Origin: Burkholderiales bacterium
GTDB lineage: Bacteria > Pseudomonadota > Gammaproteobacteria > Burkholderiales > Usitatibacteraceae
Length of the DNA: 10,041 nt
Direction of reading: 5' to 3'
NCBI GenBank assembly: GCA_026786225.1
Contig: JAJAYN010000439.1
Coordinates: forward strand, 1 to 10,041
Under the pieces are notes generated by a model, which made no database searches, was not told where the DNA came from, and saw only the letters and a program-made list of their open reading frames with translations. The position numbers and the translations under genes are program-made. Positions 1 through 7,461 of this stretch are shown here, one piece after another. Each line of letters starts with the position of its first letter. Position 1 is the stretch's first letter.

Positions 1-1
1 G

Positions 2-442
2 CTGTTCCCGATGCTGTTCGGCGGTGGCCACGCCTACTTGCGATTGACCGGCGACGAAATTCTCGACGCCGGCCTGCAGGTGTTTGCGCAACCGCCGGGC
101 AAGAAGGTCCAGTCGATTCAATTGCTCTCCGGCGGGGAAAAAGCGCTGACGGCGTTGTCGCTGGTGTTCTCGCTGTTCCGACTGAACCCCGCGCCGTTTT
201 GTTTGCTTGACGAGGTGGATGCGCCGCTGGATGATTCCAATACCGACCGCTTCTGCGAACTGGTCAAGAAAATGGCGGTCTCCACGCAATTCCTGTTTAT
301 CACGCACAATAAGGTGACGATGGAAATGGCCGAGCAACTGGTCGGGGTGACGATGAACGAGCCGGGTGTTTCGCGAATCGTCGAAGTCGATATCCATGCG
401 GCCAAGAAATTCGCCGTCGCGCCTGTGCCGGTGGCGGCGTAG
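2..442 (+). CDS. smc: Chromosome segregation protein SMC, C-terminal end (5' truncated)
   Basis: This is the C-terminal ATPase half-head of SMC, the ring-shaped ATPase that, with ScpA and ScpB, condenses and segregates the chromosome. The frame is open from base 2, so the start, N-terminal head and coiled coils lie upstream of the window; 146 residues are visible. Counting from the first full codon, the ABC signature LSGGE is at about 42-46, Walker B (FCLLDEVD) at 66-73, a D-loop (APLDD) directly after it, and the switch histidine in FITHN at about 102. Together these are diagnostic of the SMC C-terminal head. RecN or Rad50/SbcC are alternatives, but the LLDEVDAPLDDSN wording fits SMC best. 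The gene is 25 bases upstream of zipA, an order common in betaproteobacteria. No terminator is visible between them, so they are probably cotranscribed. Confidence 0.95.
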   Translation: MFPMLFGGGHAYLRLTGDEILDAGLQVFAQPPGKKVQSIQLLSGGEKALTALSLVFSLFRLNPAPFCLLDEVDAPLDDSNTDRFCELVKKMAVSTQFLFITHNKVTMEMAEQLVGVTMNEPGVSRIVEVDIHAAKKFAVAPVPVAA

Positions 443-467
443 GCACAGACGCTTTGAGAACCAGACA

Positions 468-1571
468 ATGATCAGTGACTTTCAGTGGGCACTTGCAGGG
501 TTGGCAGTCTTGATCATCGTGCTGGTGATCATCTACAACCGCTGGCAGGAAGCAAAGTACAAGAAGCATGCGGAGAATGCGTTTTCGTCGGACCATCGCG
601 ATGTATTGCTGCATGAACCGGCTGATCGCGTCGAGCCGCAGCTAGGCACCATGTCTAAGATGGGTGCGTTAGACGATGACCTGATGGGGTTCGATACGCC
701 AACGTTTGACGAGCCCATCATGCCGACCAGCGCACCGGATGCGAGGTTGCCTGGCATCAACGTTGAAATCGACACCGTTGCCCTGCTGCTGGCGGACGCC
801 TCCATCCTCCCTGATCAGTTCTGGCCGACTGTGCAGCAATCGCAGCGGGTTTCCAAGCGCATCATCTGGGAGGGTTTAGTTGGCGGCTTGTGGCAACCCA
901 TCGACGCACACAATGCCGATGACCGCGAAGGCTTCCGCGAACTGCGTGCCGGGCTGCAACTGGCTTCGCGCAGCGGCGCCGTAGATGCTAATACGATTTA
1001 TGCGTTCAACGAAATGATGGTCGCGTTCGCACAAGGCATAAGCGCGGTTTCGCAGCGTGAGGATGCAGAGCTCGCCATCGAACGTGCGCAAATCGTGGAT
1101 GCGTTTTGCGCCGATACGGATATCGAAATCGCCGTGAACGTGATCGGCAAGAGCGGCGCGACCTTTGCAAACACAAAAGTGCGTGGTCTGGCGGAATCGA
1201 ACGGATTGGCCGTGCTGGATTCCGGCGAATACGAGTTGCGCGACGCACTCGGCCATACGCTCTTTACCTTGCGCAATATGAGCGCCGAAGAACCGCCCGG
1301 TATCCGCCACGCGGGTGCATACCTGACGGGCCTCACCTTTGCGCTGGATGTGCCACTTGCACCGCAGCCGGTTCGCGTGTTTGAACAAATGATGACGTTG
1401 GCATTGCGCTTTGCAGACACCTTGCAAGGCGATGTGGTCGATGACAATCGCAAAGTGCTCACCGCCAATGGTCGCAAGGTGATCGCCGAAACTATCACCG
1501 GCATTGCGAGTGACATGCAGGCAAAAGGTGTCGCGCCCGGAAGTTCGGCAGCGTTGAGGCTGTATTCATAG
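468..1571 (+). CDS. zipA: Cell division protein ZipA (FtsZ-binding)
   Basis: ZipA is an inner-membrane protein that tethers FtsZ polymers to the membrane at the division site. The 367-residue product has a short N-terminal periplasmic end, one membrane helix at about 7-23 followed by positive residues (NRWQEAKYKK), a short acidic linker (about 40-95), a middle segment (about 96-205), and a C-terminal FtsZ-binding domain at about 216-352. In that domain the strand pattern, LTFALDVPLAPQP and VDDNRK match the ZipA_C family. The E. coli protein has a long Pro/Gln-rich linker; here that place is taken by what looks like a folded domain, as I recall for betaproteobacterial homologues. The ATG at 468 is chosen because the membrane helix begins right after it; an in-frame ATG at 366 would overlap smc by 77 bases and add a non-hydrophobic tail. 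Position directly before ligA is the same as in E. coli, which supports the call. Confidence 0.9.
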   Translation: MISDFQWALAGLAVLIIVLVIIYNRWQEAKYKKHAENAFSSDHRDVLLHEPADRVEPQLGTMSKMGALDDDLMGFDTPTFDEPIMPTSAPDARLPGINVEIDTVALLLADASILPDQFWPTVQQSQRVSKRIIWEGLVGGLWQPIDAHNADDREGFRELRAGLQLASRSGAVDANTIYAFNEMMVAFAQGISAVSQREDAELAIERAQIVDAFCADTDIEIAVNVIGKSGATFANTKVRGLAESNGLAVLDSGEYELRDALGHTLFTLRNMSAEEPPGIRHAGAYLTGLTFALDVPLAPQPVRVFEQMMTLALRFADTLQGDVVDDNRKVLTANGRKVIAETITGIASDMQAKGVAPGSSAALRLYS

Positions 1572-1577
1572 TTTGCA

Positions 1578-3659
1578 ATGGCCACAGTCGCCCCGGCCAC
1601 CGCGCAGGTAATTGAGCGCGTCGCGCAACTGAAGCGCGAACTTGCGCAGCACAATCACAATTATTACGTCCTCGATCAGCCGACGATCACGGATGGCGAA
1701 TGGGACCAGCTGTTCCACGAATTGCTGGCACTGGAAACGCAGCACCCGGATTTACTGACGCAGGATTCGCCCACACAACGGGTGGGCAGCAAGCCGCTCG
1801 ACGCCTTTGACGAGGTGATGCATCGTATACCGATGTTGTCGTTGGGCAACGCCTTCAACGACGCGGACATCGACAACTTTGATCGTCGTTGCCGCGAAGG
1901 TCTGGATCTGGGCGACGTTGAAATCGAGTACGCCTGCGAACCTAAATTTGACGGGCTCGCCATCAGTCTGACCTTCGTGAATGGCGTTTTTGTGCAGGGT
2001 GCCACACGTGGCGATGGCGCGGTCGGCGAGGGCGTTACCGAGAATCTCAAGACCATACGGTCCATCCCGCTTGTCCTGCCGGCGCAACATCGGCCAGCGC
2101 TGCTTGAAGTGCGCGGCGAAGTGCTCATGCTGCGGCGGGATTTCGCTAAACTGAACGACAGGCAGGCAGCCAAAGGCGAAAAATTATTTGTCAATCCGCG
2201 CAACGCGGCCGCGGGCTCGCTCAGGCAACTGGATTCGAAGCTCACCGCTGCGCGTCCGCTGACATTTTTTGCCTATGGCATCGGCGCGGTTGAGGGGGCG
2301 GCCGTACCGTCCACGCATTCGGCATTGATGGATTGGCTGGAATCGATGCGTTTTCCCGTGGCCAGGCAGCGGACCATCGTGCAAGGCGTGACCGGCTTGC
2401 GTGACTTCTACCAGCGCATCGGTGAGGCGCGTACTGCGTTGCCCTACGATATCGATGGTGTCGTGTACAAGGTTAATCGCTTTGACCAGCAGCAAACGCT
2501 GGGGTTTGTTTCGCGTGCACCGCGTTTCGCGATCGCGCATAAATTTCCGGCCGAAGAGGCCACTACCGTATTGCTGGGTATCGATGTGCAAGTGGGGCGC
2601 ACCGGCGCCATCACCCCCGTGGCAAGATTGCAGCCGGTGTTCGTCGGCGGCACCACCGTGTCCAATGCGACGCTGCACAACGAAGATGAAATCCGCCGCA
2701 AGGATTTGCGAATCGGTGACACCGTCGTGGTGAGACGCGCCGGCGATGTGATTCCCGAAGTCGCTGCCGTGATCATTGAAAGACGGCTCACCGATGCGCC
2801 GGTATTCGTGATGCCCACGCGCTGTCCTGAATGCGATTCGGCGATCGTGAAACTTGAAGGCGAAGTTATTGCGCGCTGTACCGGTGGCCTGATTTGTCCT
2901 GCGCAACGCAAGCAGGCGCTGCTGCATTACGCGCAACGCTGCGCGGTCGATATCGAGGGACTCGGCGACAAGCTGGTCGATCAGTTGGTTGAAGCCGATG
3001 TGGTTCATACGCCAGCAGACCTGTATCGCCTCGGCATCACTGCACTGTCGAATCTGGAACGGATGGCAGAGAAATCGGCCACCAATCTGCTCGCGTCGAT
3101 TGAGAAGAGTAAACGCACCACACTGCCAAAATTTCTTTTTGGCCTCGGTATTCGCCACGTGGGAGAAGCGACCGCGAAAGATCTCGCCAAATATTTTGGC
3201 AACCTGGACGCGATCATGGACGCGAATAATGCCCAATTGCTGCAGGTCCATGACGTCGGTCCGGTCGTCGCGCAAAGTATCAGGCAGTTTTTCGATGAAC
3301 CGCACAATCGGGAAGTGGTAGAGCAGCTGCGCGCCTGCAAAGTGACGTGGCCGGAAACGCAGATCGAGCATGGGCGGGCCTCGCATGGCGAAAATGCGCC
3401 AGTCGGCAATGCTGGCGCGGATCCTGGTCTTTTTTCGGGAAAAACGGTGGTGTTGACCGGGACGCTTACAGCCATGTCGCGCGACGAAGCGAAAGACAAA
3501 CTCGAAGCGCTGGGTGCCAAGGTGTCCGGCAGCGTGTCGAAAAAAACTGATTATGTGGTTGCCGGTGCGGAGGCGGGCAGCAAACTCGACAAGGCCGTCG
3601 AGCTCCGGGTCGCGGTGCTGGATGAAGCCACATTTTTGGCCATGCTCGCGAGGCCGTGA
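1578..3659 (+). CDS. ligA: NAD-dependent DNA ligase LigA
   Basis: LigA seals nicks with 3'-OH and 5'-phosphate ends using NAD+, in replication (Okazaki fragments) and repair. The 693-residue product has the full family layout: domain Ia at about 1-70 with the HNHNYYVLD NAD-binding motif; the adenylation domain with the catalytic lysine K123 in the motif KFDG; an OB fold at about 325-405; a four-cysteine zinc finger (C416, C419, C434, C440); helix-hairpin-helix repeats at about 450-590; and a BRCT domain at about 618-693. K123 and the cysteines sit eight residues later than in E. coli LigA (K115; C408, C411, C426, C432), so domain spacing is conserved. A low-complexity stretch at about 592-617 lengthens the linker before BRCT. 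The start lies six bases after the zipA stop, implying coupled expression. LigA is essential in most bacteria. Confidence 0.98.
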   Translation: MATVAPATAQVIERVAQLKRELAQHNHNYYVLDQPTITDGEWDQLFHELLALETQHPDLLTQDSPTQRVGSKPLDAFDEVMHRIPMLSLGNAFNDADIDNFDRRCREGLDLGDVEIEYACEPKFDGLAISLTFVNGVFVQGATRGDGAVGEGVTENLKTIRSIPLVLPAQHRPALLEVRGEVLMLRRDFAKLNDRQAAKGEKLFVNPRNAAAGSLRQLDSKLTAARPLTFFAYGIGAVEGAAVPSTHSALMDWLESMRFPVARQRTIVQGVTGLRDFYQRIGEARTALPYDIDGVVYKVNRFDQQQTLGFVSRAPRFAIAHKFPAEEATTVLLGIDVQVGRTGAITPVARLQPVFVGGTTVSNATLHNEDEIRRKDLRIGDTVVVRRAGDVIPEVAAVIIERRLTDAPVFVMPTRCPECDSAIVKLEGEVIARCTGGLICPAQRKQALLHYAQRCAVDIEGLGDKLVDQLVEADVVHTPADLYRLGITALSNLERMAEKSATNLLASIEKSKRTTLPKFLFGLGIRHVGEATAKDLAKYFGNLDAIMDANNAQLLQVHDVGPVVAQSIRQFFDEPHNREVVEQLRACKVTWPETQIEHGRASHGENAPVGNAGADPGLFSGKTVVLTGTLTAMSRDEAKDKLEALGAKVSGSVSKKTDYVVAGAEAGSKLDKAVELRVAVLDEATFLAMLARP

Positions 3660-3851
3660 AGTTCTAATGCCGTGTTTCAAATGTTGACAATCTGGCTTTG
3701 CCACGTGCCTGAGTTTTCATTTACGCTACGCCTGTGTGCCCCGTACACTCGATTTGCATCCCGGTTGCGTATTTTCATTGTATGCAAGTGAACAGGTCTA
3801 ATGTAGTGCTGTAGCAAATCACTCAACTCACTCTCCCATCAAGGAACCAAC

Positions 3852-4202
3852 ATGAAGAAATTCGCCACATTGATTGTCGCCCTGGGTTTTCTGTTTCAAG
3901 GCAGCGCATTTGCAATCGGGGCCATTGCCGTTGACGACAGCGTAGGCGAAACCGATCCTGCCTATGGTTTCTCAACCGGCTATGACACCGAAGCTGAAGC
4001 GAAGCGGGCCGCGATGAAATTCTGCAAAGAGAACGGCGACAACTGCAAAGTCGTTGTATGGTTCAAAACCTGCGGTGCCTATGCGTCGTCGAAAAAATAT
4101 TACGGCTATGGCTATGGTGCAACCAAAGGCACGGCAACTGCAGCAGCCCTGGATATGTGCGGACAAAAAAGCTGCAAGGTCGTTGTTGCAGAGTGCGAAT
4201 AA
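3852..4202 (+). CDS. Secreted DUF4189-type cysteine-rich small protein
   Basis: This 116-residue exported protein has no known function. It starts with a clear signal peptide (MKKF, hydrophobic core, likely cut after AFA at about 21). The mature part is about 95 residues with six cysteines (58, 65, 74, 103, 108, 115). It looks internally duplicated: an Ala-rich helix, then C, a short loop, then CKVVV and a final C, occurs at about 50-74 and again at 96-115. The linker YGYGYGATKG between the halves is typical of DUF4189, which I assign from pattern memory. The even cysteine number and export suggest disulfides in the periplasm. AAGGA at 3841-3845 is a good ribosome binding site six bases before the ATG. 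A TCTAAT at 3797-3802 could be a -10 box, but no convincing -35 goes with it. The gene stands alone, with 192 and 246 bases of flanking non-coding DNA. Confidence 0.8.
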   Translation: MKKFATLIVALGFLFQGSAFAIGAIAVDDSVGETDPAYGFSTGYDTEAEAKRAAMKFCKENGDNCKVVVWFKTCGAYASSKKYYGYGYGATKGTATAAALDMCGQKSCKVVVAECE

Positions 4203-4233
4203 TTATCTGAAACAAGCAGCTTAAAGAGAATTT

Positions 4234-4272
4234 CAAGGGCGTTAAATACCTTCGCGGAATCTAACGCCCTTG
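4234..4272. terminator. Long hairpin after the DUF4189 gene, candidate terminator
   Basis: An 11-bp perfect stem (CAAGGGCGTTA with TAACGCCCTTG) continues inward, past single mismatches, as AT/AT and CC/GG pairs, ending in the loop TTCGC at 4251-4255. All pairs share one centre. It starts 31 bases after the stop codon. The + strand lacks a true T-run after the stem (TTGTCGCTTT), so it is either a weak intrinsic terminator or an mRNA 3'-end stabilising hairpin. Position and symmetry favour a transcript end. Confidence 0.5.
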
Positions 4273-4399
4273 TCGCTTTGGCGATTATCAAACGTCAAAC
4301 GGCAAGATTCCCGGCACGCATTCGTTTCAGGTGCTGTCGGCGAAGAGCGCTTTACGTACTCGTTTTCAACGCGTCAGGTGGGAAGTATCCGCGTGGACT

Positions 4400-4405
4400 T
4401 ACAAT
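4400..4405 (+). promoter_or_regulatory. Possible -10 box upstream of galU
   Basis: TACAAT matches the sigma-70 -10 consensus at five of six positions and lies 43 bases before the galU ATG. I find no recognisable -35 element at 16-18 bases upstream, and there is no extended -10 TG. It is the best candidate in the gap that follows the hairpin, but remains weak. Confidence 0.2.
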
Positions 4406-4448
4406 AGCCGCTGGCAAACTTCAGCGCTGACAAGTCGACGACATTGCA

Positions 4449-5363
4449 ATGAAAAATAATACCAGGATCACCAAAGCTGTTTTCCCCGTGGCCGGACTCG
4501 GCACGCGTTTCCTTCCCGCAACCAAGGCCAGCCCCAAGGAAATGCTGCCTGTGGTTGACAAGCCCCTGATCCAGTACGCCGTCGAAGAGGCTGCCGCCGC
4601 CGGTATTACCGAAATGATTTTCGTGACTGGCCGCGGCAAGCGCACGATTGAAGATCATTTCGATAAAGCTTACGAGCTCGAAGCGGAGCTCTCGGTAAAG
4701 GGTAAACACAAACAACTGGAGGAAGTGCGGCGCATGCTGCCAGAAGGCGTGCAATACGTTTACATTCGCCAGCCGGAGGCACTGGGGCTAGGCCACGCCG
4801 TGCTTTGTGCCAGGCATCTCGTCGGCGACGAGCCCTTTGCCGTCATTCTGGCTGACGACCTCATCGACACGGCCGATGGTGTTGCGCCAGTAATGAAGCA
4901 GATGGTTGCCGAGTTCAACAAACGAAAGTCTTCGATTCTGGGCGTACTCAATGTTGAACGCCACGAAACGTCGTCGTACGGTATCGTCGCCTCGAAACCG
5001 ATTTCTAAAAAGGTCGGTGAACGGGTATCGAAGATGAACGCGATCGTCGAGAAACCAAAACCGGAGAATGCGCCGTCCACCCTTAGCGTGGTCGGTCGCT
5101 ATATTTTGACGCCGCAAATATTTGCCCATTTGGAGAAAATCCAGGCGGGTGTCGGCAAAGAAATCCAGTTGACCGACGGTATCGCCGCGCTCCTCAAGAA
5201 AGAGAGCGTGTTCGCTTATGAATTCGAAGGCACGCGATACGATTGTGGCTCAAAGCTCGGTTATCTCAAAGCGACCGTCGAACTGGGGTTGAAGCACCCG
5301 GAAGTTGGACCGGCGTTTGCGGCTTTCCTTGCGAAACGCGAGCCTGGCAAGAAGCGGCAATAG
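4449..5363 (+). CDS. galU: UTP–glucose-1-phosphate uridylyltransferase GalU
   Basis: GalU makes UDP-glucose from UTP and glucose-1-phosphate in the cytoplasm, feeding lipopolysaccharide, capsule, trehalose or glycan synthesis. The 304-residue product has the normal family length. The nucleotide-binding signature AGLGTRFLPATKASPKEMLP is at about 15-34, with the key lysine K30. The metal/UTP motif LADDLID is at about 134-140, and near the C-terminus comes the conserved segment EGTRYDCGSKLGYL. There is no strong Shine-Dalgarno before the ATG, but the conserved N-terminus begins within ten residues, so this start is well placed. The gene is flanked by 246 and 284 bases without clear genes and appears to be transcribed alone. 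RfbA or RmlA-type thymidylyltransferases are excluded by the GalU-specific signature and C-terminal motif. Confidence 0.97.
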   Translation: MKNNTRITKAVFPVAGLGTRFLPATKASPKEMLPVVDKPLIQYAVEEAAAAGITEMIFVTGRGKRTIEDHFDKAYELEAELSVKGKHKQLEEVRRMLPEGVQYVYIRQPEALGLGHAVLCARHLVGDEPFAVILADDLIDTADGVAPVMKQMVAEFNKRKSSILGVLNVERHETSSYGIVASKPISKKVGERVSKMNAIVEKPKPENAPSTLSVVGRYILTPQIFAHLEKIQAGVGKEIQLTDGIAALLKKESVFAYEFEGTRYDCGSKLGYLKATVELGLKHPEVGPAFAAFLAKREPGKKRQ

Positions 5364-5373
5364 CGGCGCCTGA

Positions 5374-5490
5374 CTTTGCGAAGCCGATAGATTTCTTTAT
5401 CTCTCGGGTCACGACCCGGCCGAAATGTACATGATGAAGCTGCCTAAAGGTGGCTCGGTGCTGGAATTGGTGCGGGCGTCGCGCCGCTAA
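5374..5490 (+). other. Short open stretch, possible gene remnant or small peptide
   Basis: In the 284-base gap between galU and the lipoprotein gene, one frame is open for 38 codons from after a TGA at 5371 to a TAA at 5488. Its ending reads like real protein (LSGHDPAEMYMMKLPKGGSV, then LELVRASRR). An ATG at 5425 would give a 21-residue peptide, but no convincing ribosome binding site precedes it. I do not recognise a family. It may be the tail of a decayed gene or chance. The rest of the gap (about 5491-5630) is GC-rich with a 6-bp inverted repeat (ACGCCG at 5539-5544, CGGCGT at 5562-5567) but no T-run, and holds no gene I can see. Confidence 0.2.
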
Positions 5491-5635
5491 ACAGACCGGT
5501 GTGAGATCCATCCGGACGTTGGTCATTTCGTGCATCGAACGCCGCCGTAACGGCCGCGTGCCGGCGTGTCCGAGGGCCCATTCGCTATCGGGGTGTCCGA
5601 TGCCGGTTGTGGGATAATTTGACGTTAGCAATATC

Positions 5636-5641
5636 AAAGGA
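5636..5641 (+). promoter_or_regulatory. Ribosome binding site that fixes a GTG start
   Basis: AAAGGA lies six bases before the GTG at 5648. The next codons encode a lipoprotein signal peptide directly, and no ATG is available in frame before the lipobox except the one for residue 14, inside the hydrophobic core. This settles GTG as the start. Confidence 0.7.
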
Positions 5642-5647
5642 ATTTTT

Positions 5648-6883
5648 GTGAATCGATTCGTTCTTCTGGTGGCCTCGGTTGTCATCATGGCGGTACTAAA
5701 CAGTTGCGGCGGCAAGGGTGGTACTGCTGACGCAGCGTCTGATTTCACAGCGATCCCCGGTGACGGCGTGGTCACCCTCGCCTGGACGGCCGAGCCGGGT
5801 GTTGAGTATTGGCTTTTCTATGCGGCTGGGAGCTCAGTAACCACGTCGAATTGGTCAACCATCGGCGGCACTGCCGTCATCAATGTGACTTCCCCGTACA
5901 CGATCACCGGCCTGAAAAACGGCAGCACCTATTCGTTCACGATGAACGGCAGGAAAGGCGGCGGACCGGGAGGTGCAGGGGCACCAACGAAAGTCGTGAT
6001 GCCGAGGTTCGCGGGGGCGAAATGGAACACGGGTACGGCCCTGGGGACAGGCAAACTGAACGGCATTGCTGCGCTCGCTGCCATCGATGTCACCGTCGGA
6101 TCGGGCGGTACGATTTTTGCCGGTGCCAATGGCACGATAGCTGCGGCCAGGGTTAATCCGGCCGTACCCGCAGATCTAAACGCCGTGACCTATGGCGGGT
6201 TGGGCTTTGCGGCTGTCGGTTCTGCCGGCACGATTGTCTTCAGCACCGACGGACTGACCTGGGCAACAAGGACCAGTGGTAGTGTCGCTGATCTGTATGC
6301 GCTTGCGTCACCCGGCGGCGGCTCAATCGCCGCATTCGGCGCGGCGGGCACCACCCTCTTCAGTTCGGGCGGGGCCACCTGGACAACAGCAACTTCCGCC
6401 ACGACACAGGGTCTTTTTGCTGCAACGTATGGCGGGGGTAGATATGTCGCCGTTGGCGCTGGCGGTGCCATTGTGACAAGTACAAACGGCACGACCTGGC
6501 AGGCGGTTGTATCCAATACCACCAGCGACCTGAGAGCCGTGTCGATGGGGACATTTGTGACCACGACGGGAACCGGTACCACGGCGCCCACAACCACCAC
6601 AACCACTTACGTCGCCCTGGGCGCGGCAGGCACAGTGGTCACCAGCAGTGATGGGCTGACATGGACTGCGCGCGCGCCGATATCAGCAAACACGATGAAC
6701 GGAGTCGCCTTTGCCGGGCAGTTCGTGGCCGTCGGCAACGCAGGAAGCATCTATACGAGCGCCGATGGGATCACCTGGACGGCACAGATTTCAGGTACAA
6801 CAAATAGCCTGTCCGCAATCGCGCGTACCAGCAGCGGATATACCGCCGTCGGTGCCGCGGGCACCTTACTGACCTCTTTCTAG
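5648..6883 (+). CDS. Lipoprotein with FN3-like domain and predicted seven-bladed Asp-box propeller
   Basis: This 411-residue protein begins with a type II signal peptide (hydrophobic at about 4-16, lipobox LNSC with C20, followed by Gly), so it is probably an outer-membrane lipoprotein. Residues about 31-118 resemble a fibronectin type III domain (VTLAW, YTITGLKNGSTYSF). From about 137 to the end there are seven units of roughly 38 residues. Most read as a start like DLxAV, then xYVAVGAAGTIVTS, then an Asp-box-like SxDGxTW. The Asp-box-like motifs are at 199-205, 239-245, 278-284, 333-339 and 371-377. Unit five carries a Thr-rich insertion (about 304-320). The last unit stops after its third strand. 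The repeat wording resembles sialidase/BNR and YCF48-like propellers, which act in binding or assembly. No catalytic residues can be assigned, so function is unknown. Its stop lies only 10 bases before hpt, so read-through into the purine genes is possible. Confidence 0.8.
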   Translation: MNRFVLLVASVVIMAVLNSCGGKGGTADAASDFTAIPGDGVVTLAWTAEPGVEYWLFYAAGSSVTTSNWSTIGGTAVINVTSPYTITGLKNGSTYSFTMNGRKGGGPGGAGAPTKVVMPRFAGAKWNTGTALGTGKLNGIAALAAIDVTVGSGGTIFAGANGTIAAARVNPAVPADLNAVTYGGLGFAAVGSAGTIVFSTDGLTWATRTSGSVADLYALASPGGGSIAAFGAAGTTLFSSGGATWTTATSATTQGLFAATYGGGRYVAVGAGGAIVTSTNGTTWQAVVSNTTSDLRAVSMGTFVTTTGTGTTAPTTTTTTYVALGAAGTVVTSSDGLTWTARAPISANTMNGVAFAGQFVAVGNAGSIYTSADGITWTAQISGTTNSLSAIARTSSGYTAVGAAGTLLTSF

Positions 6884-6893
6884 GCGGCTGACC

Positions 6894-7457
6894 ATGGCCA
6901 TGACCGCGCAAGATGCCAGAAAATTGCTTGCCGACTCCGAGGTGCTGTTCACGGTCGAAGAAGTAAATGCAGCGACTTCACGCATTGCCAAAGAAATCAA
7001 TCGCGATTTCGCCGACGTCCACCCACTGATTCTTTCGGTGATGGGCGGTGCGGTCGTATTCACCGGGCAGCTATTGCCACAGCTCGATTTCCCACTGGAT
7101 TTCGATATCGTGCAGGCTTCGCGATACGGTGACAAGACGGTTGGTGCGCAGCTGACCTGGCGGGTGGCACCACGCGACAATATTGTCGGTCGCCACGTCA
7201 TCATTCTCGATGACATTCTGGACGAAGGCATCACGCTTGCGGCGATCGTCGATCTGGTCAAGCGCACGGGTGCGAAGAGCGTCGCCTGTGCGGTGTTTTG
7301 CGTGAAGGACTACGGCGAGGAAATCAATAACAAAAAACCGCTCAAAGCCGAGTACGTCGGTATCAGCGTGCCGAATCGCTTCATCTACGGCTATGGTATG
7401 GATGTGTCGGGCGCATGGCGCAACCTTCCTGCCATTTATGCCGTCAAGGGCAAGTAA
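6894..7457 (+). CDS. hpt: Hypoxanthine-guanine phosphoribosyltransferase
   Basis: This cytosolic enzyme transfers a phosphoribosyl group from PRPP to hypoxanthine (and usually guanine), giving IMP or GMP in purine salvage. The 187-residue product has the type I phosphoribosyltransferase fold. The PRPP loop VIILDDILDEGITL is at about 102-115, with the paired acids D106/D107 and D110 as the likely catalytic base. An early pyrophosphate-loop segment (SVMGGAVVFTGQL) is at about 48-60, and the flexible-loop region ASRYGDKTVG is at 75-84. The ATG at 6894 is preferred over the one at 6900 because AGGCGG at 6882-6887 lies six bases before it; the site is weak. The gene is four bases from the downstream phosphorylase, which is predicted to release hypoxanthine, so the pair forms a salvage route from methylthio-nucleosides to IMP. 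Guanine or xanthine preference cannot be read from the sequence. Confidence 0.92.
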   Translation: MAMTAQDARKLLADSEVLFTVEEVNAATSRIAKEINRDFADVHPLILSVMGGAVVFTGQLLPQLDFPLDFDIVQASRYGDKTVGAQLTWRVAPRDNIVGRHVIILDDILDEGITLAAIVDLVKRTGAKSVACAVFCVKDYGEEINNKKPLKAEYVGISVPNRFIYGYGMDVSGAWRNLPAIYAVKGK

Positions 7458-7461
7458 CGCG

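Noticed and set aside
3684..3689. TTGACA, a perfect -35 box after ligA
   Set aside because: No acceptable -10 hexamer is found 16-18 bases downstream, and the next gene starts more than 160 bases away.
2184..3704. 506-codon open frame on the - strand
   Set aside because: It lies fully opposite ligA, whose motifs are intact. The predicted protein is rich in His, Arg and Gln without any motif, as expected for an antisense shadow in a GC-rich gene.
5405..5418. Small hairpin CGGGT-CACG-ACCCG after galU
   Set aside because: The stem is only 5 bp, has no T-run after it on either strand, and lies inside the possible coding remnant; it is not enough for a terminator call.
5266..5775. 169-codon open frame on the - strand across the galU–lipoprotein gap
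   Set aside because: It overlaps the well-supported end of galU and the signal peptide of the lipoprotein, has no start signal that I can see and no motif.
6190..6606. Val/Pro-rich 138-codon open frame on the - strand
   Set aside because: It is the antisense of the repeated Gly/Thr/Ala codons of the propeller; the repetitiveness is inherited from the real gene.
5648..6883. Repeated units considered as an adhesin or RTX-type toxin
   Set aside because: There are no nonapeptide calcium repeats, no secretion tail and no autotransporter barrel. The units fit Asp-box-like propeller blades on a lipoprotein.
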